A stretch of DNA of 64,000 nucleotides from Gluconacetobacter tumulicola (GTDB taxonomy: Bacteria > Pseudomonadota > Alphaproteobacteria > Acetobacterales > Acetobacteraceae). How positions within the stretch are numbered: the stretch's first letter is position 1; the number at the start of each line of letters is the position of its first letter. Under the pieces are notes generated by a model. The model saw only the letters and a list, made by a program, of their open reading frames with translations. It searched no databases and had not been told where the DNA came from. A program made the translations under genes and the position numbers. Shown in pieces: positions 62,752 to 64,000 of this stretch. Location: the NCBI RefSeq assembly GCF_014174215.1, contig NZ_JABEQL010000004.1:1-64000 (forward strand), read 5' to 3'.

Positions 62752-64000
62752 TTATTCCATGGCCGACAGTGCCGCGCCTTCATCGGGCCGGATGCGGCTC
62801 TTCTTGCGTGGCAGGAAGAGTGCGGGGCCGACGGCCAGGAGGATGATCCCGAACGACCACAGGAAGGTGTGGCCGAATGCCACATTGAGCGAGGCGGCCA
62901 GGCTGGCCTGCGTGGCCGGGCTCAGGGTGCTCACCGCCGCCAGGCCGCCCTGGGCCACCGGGGAGATGCTGGAGATCTGATGGCTCAGCACCACCGCGAG
63001 CAGCGCGGTGCCGATCGAGCCGCCGACACGCTGCACCACATTCAGCCCGCTGGTCGTCCGGGCGATCTGGTGCCGTTGCACCGTGCTCATCGCCGCACTC
63101 ATCGACGGCATCATGGTCGACCCCAGCCCGAGGCCGATCGTGAACAGGATCGGTTCGATGACCCAGAATGGCGTGGTGCTTTCGATGCGGCTCAGGGCCA
63201 GCATGCCGGCCGCCACGCATACCAGGCCCGTCAGGACGACTTTTCCGGGTCCGAGCCGGTCGGTCATGCGGGCGGCGAGGGGCATGGAGATCATCGCGCC
63301 GATGCCCTGCGCGGCCAGGAGAAGGCCGGTATCGAAGGCCGGCTCTTGCCTGACGATCTGGAAATAGAGCGGCAGGACAAGGGACATGCCGAAAAAAGCG
63401 GTTCCGAACAGGAAGGTCGTCAAGGCGGAGGCGCCGACGGTCCGCTGGCCGAACATCCGGACGTCGATCAGCGGGTCGCGATGGCGCATGGCGTGGAGGA
63501 CGAAGGCGGTCACGAGCGCCAGGCCCGTCGCGGCGGCGATATCGCCGGTGAGCGCGCTGAAATTGCCGGCCGCCGCGATCCTGGCGAGGCCGAAGACGAA
63601 GATCGCCAGCCCAGGGGACAGCAGCAGCAGGCCCTGCCAGTCCAGGGCGTGATGCGGCTTGGCTTCGTCCGGTTCCAGGACCCGTAAGGCGGCGTAGAGC
63701 GCGATGGCGCCCACCGGCAGGTTCACGAAGAAGATCCAGCGCCACGACACGTCATCGACCAGCCAGCCGCCCAGGATCGGGCCGCAGATCGGCCCCAGCA
63801 GCATCGGCACGCCGATGATGCCCATCAGCCGGCCGATGCGCCGGGGGCCGGCGGCATGGCTCAGGATCGTCATCCCGGTCGGCATGATCATGCCGCCGCC
63901 CAGCCCCTGCAGCACGCGGAACAGGATCAGCGTGGGCATCGACCATGCCGCCCCTGACAGTGCGGAGCCGCCGAGGAACAGGAGGATCGAGGCCATGTAC
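62752..64000 (-). CDS. DHA2-type MFS multidrug exporter (EmrB/QacA), N-terminus beyond the window
   Basis: At least 415 residues are present. The stretch MPTLILFRVLQGLGGGMIMP, with RVLQGxGGG, and GPICGPILGGWLVDDVSWRW, IFFVNLPVGAIAL are the DHA2 (14-segment) signatures around TM4-TM6. The frame stays open to the right edge and no starting TM1-TM2 or motif A is seen, so the gene continues outside. It is an inner-membrane proton-driven drug exporter; partner EmrA-type adaptor, if any, would be to the right. It is convergent with pdxJ. Confidence 0.9.
   Translation of the reverse strand, partial: YMASILLFLGGSALSGAAWSMPTLILFRVLQGLGGGMIMPTGMTILSHAAGPRRIGRLMGIIGVPMLLGPICGPILGGWLVDDVSWRWIFFVNLPVGAIALYAALRVLEPDEAKPHHALDWQGLLLLSPGLAIFVFGLARIAAAGNFSALTGDIAAATGLALVTAFVLHAMRHRDPLIDVRMFGQRTVGASALTTFLFGTAFFGMSLVLPLYFQIVRQEPAFDTGLLLAAQGIGAMISMPLAARMTDRLGPGKVVLTGLVCVAAGMLALSRIESTTPFWVIEPILFTIGLGLGSTMMPSMSAAMSTVQRHQIARTTSGLNVVQRVGGSIGTALLAVVLSHQISSISPVAQGGLAAVSTLSPATQASLAASLNVAFGHTFLWSFGIILLAVGPALFLPRKKSRIRPDEGAALSAME

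Overview
The window looks like chromosomal DNA of a high-GC alphaproteobacterium, most likely an acetic acid bacterium (Acetobacteraceae, Gluconacetobacter/Komagataeibacter type). This is inferred from remembered family resemblance: CC0125/CC1285-type lipoprotein, DciA/DUF721, DUF3126, PPDK with its DUF299 regulator, SecB, IS5/IS630/IS3 remnants. No database search was run. Almost everything is intact core genome. The only clearly decayed, mobile-element-like DNA is in the first 3.7 kb.

1-3.7 kb: remnants of IS630, IS3 and IS5 transposases bracket a small cargo: an XRE/MmyB-type regulator divergent from a ketopantoate-reductase-like protein and an SDR-type NAD(P) epimerase/reductase. 3.7-8.1 kb: an oxygen-responsive block with an FNR-type [4Fe-4S] regulator, an unknown protein, an OmpW porin and HemN, with two FNR-box matches, followed by a 2OG-Fe(II) oxygenase. 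8.2-11.6 kb: the complete ETF module (ETF-QO, EtfB, EtfA). 11.7-20.5 kb: a MATE exporter, then a TetR repressor divergent from a complete RND tripartite pump ending in a strong terminator. 20.5-20.9 kb: an AT-richer intergenic stretch with tandem repeats and a series of hairpins ending in a second strong terminator just upstream of a DUF1275/YoaK gene; this is the best candidate here for an undescribed RNA element.

21-33.5 kb: a leftward group moeB-like, dsrE-like, His-rich SH3 protein and pyruvate kinase; then small proteins; then the leftward RNA-modification/cell-division run (class I amidotransferase, rluB-like, rsmD, ftsK, rluA-like). A 41-residue lipoprotein gene with a near-perfect ribosome binding site lies in the adjacent gap. 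33.8-44.7 kb: tadA, a DegP-type protease, a lipoprotein, threonine aldolase divergent from folD plus a short MTHFR (one-carbon block), an M1 peptidase, a NUDIX hydrolase divergent from an MFS carrier, and a LOG-family hydrolase. A tRNA-Pro(CGG) lies at 44.8 kb.

45-64 kb: a GT61 glycosyltransferase; a DUF3311/SSS symporter pair divergent from pyruvate phosphate dikinase and its regulator (probably organic-acid uptake plus gluconeogenesis); Gly-rich exported proteins; ferrochelatase; mutY divergent from dciA-like DUF721; lapA-like, pyrF, trpF; secB; an M20 peptidase with pdxA and pdxJ (pyridoxal phosphate synthesis); and the C-terminal part of a DHA2-type MFS exporter running off the right end.

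Start codons were chosen by Shine-Dalgarno spacing and by how the family usually begins. Several genes seem to use GTG or TTG, and alternatives are stated.
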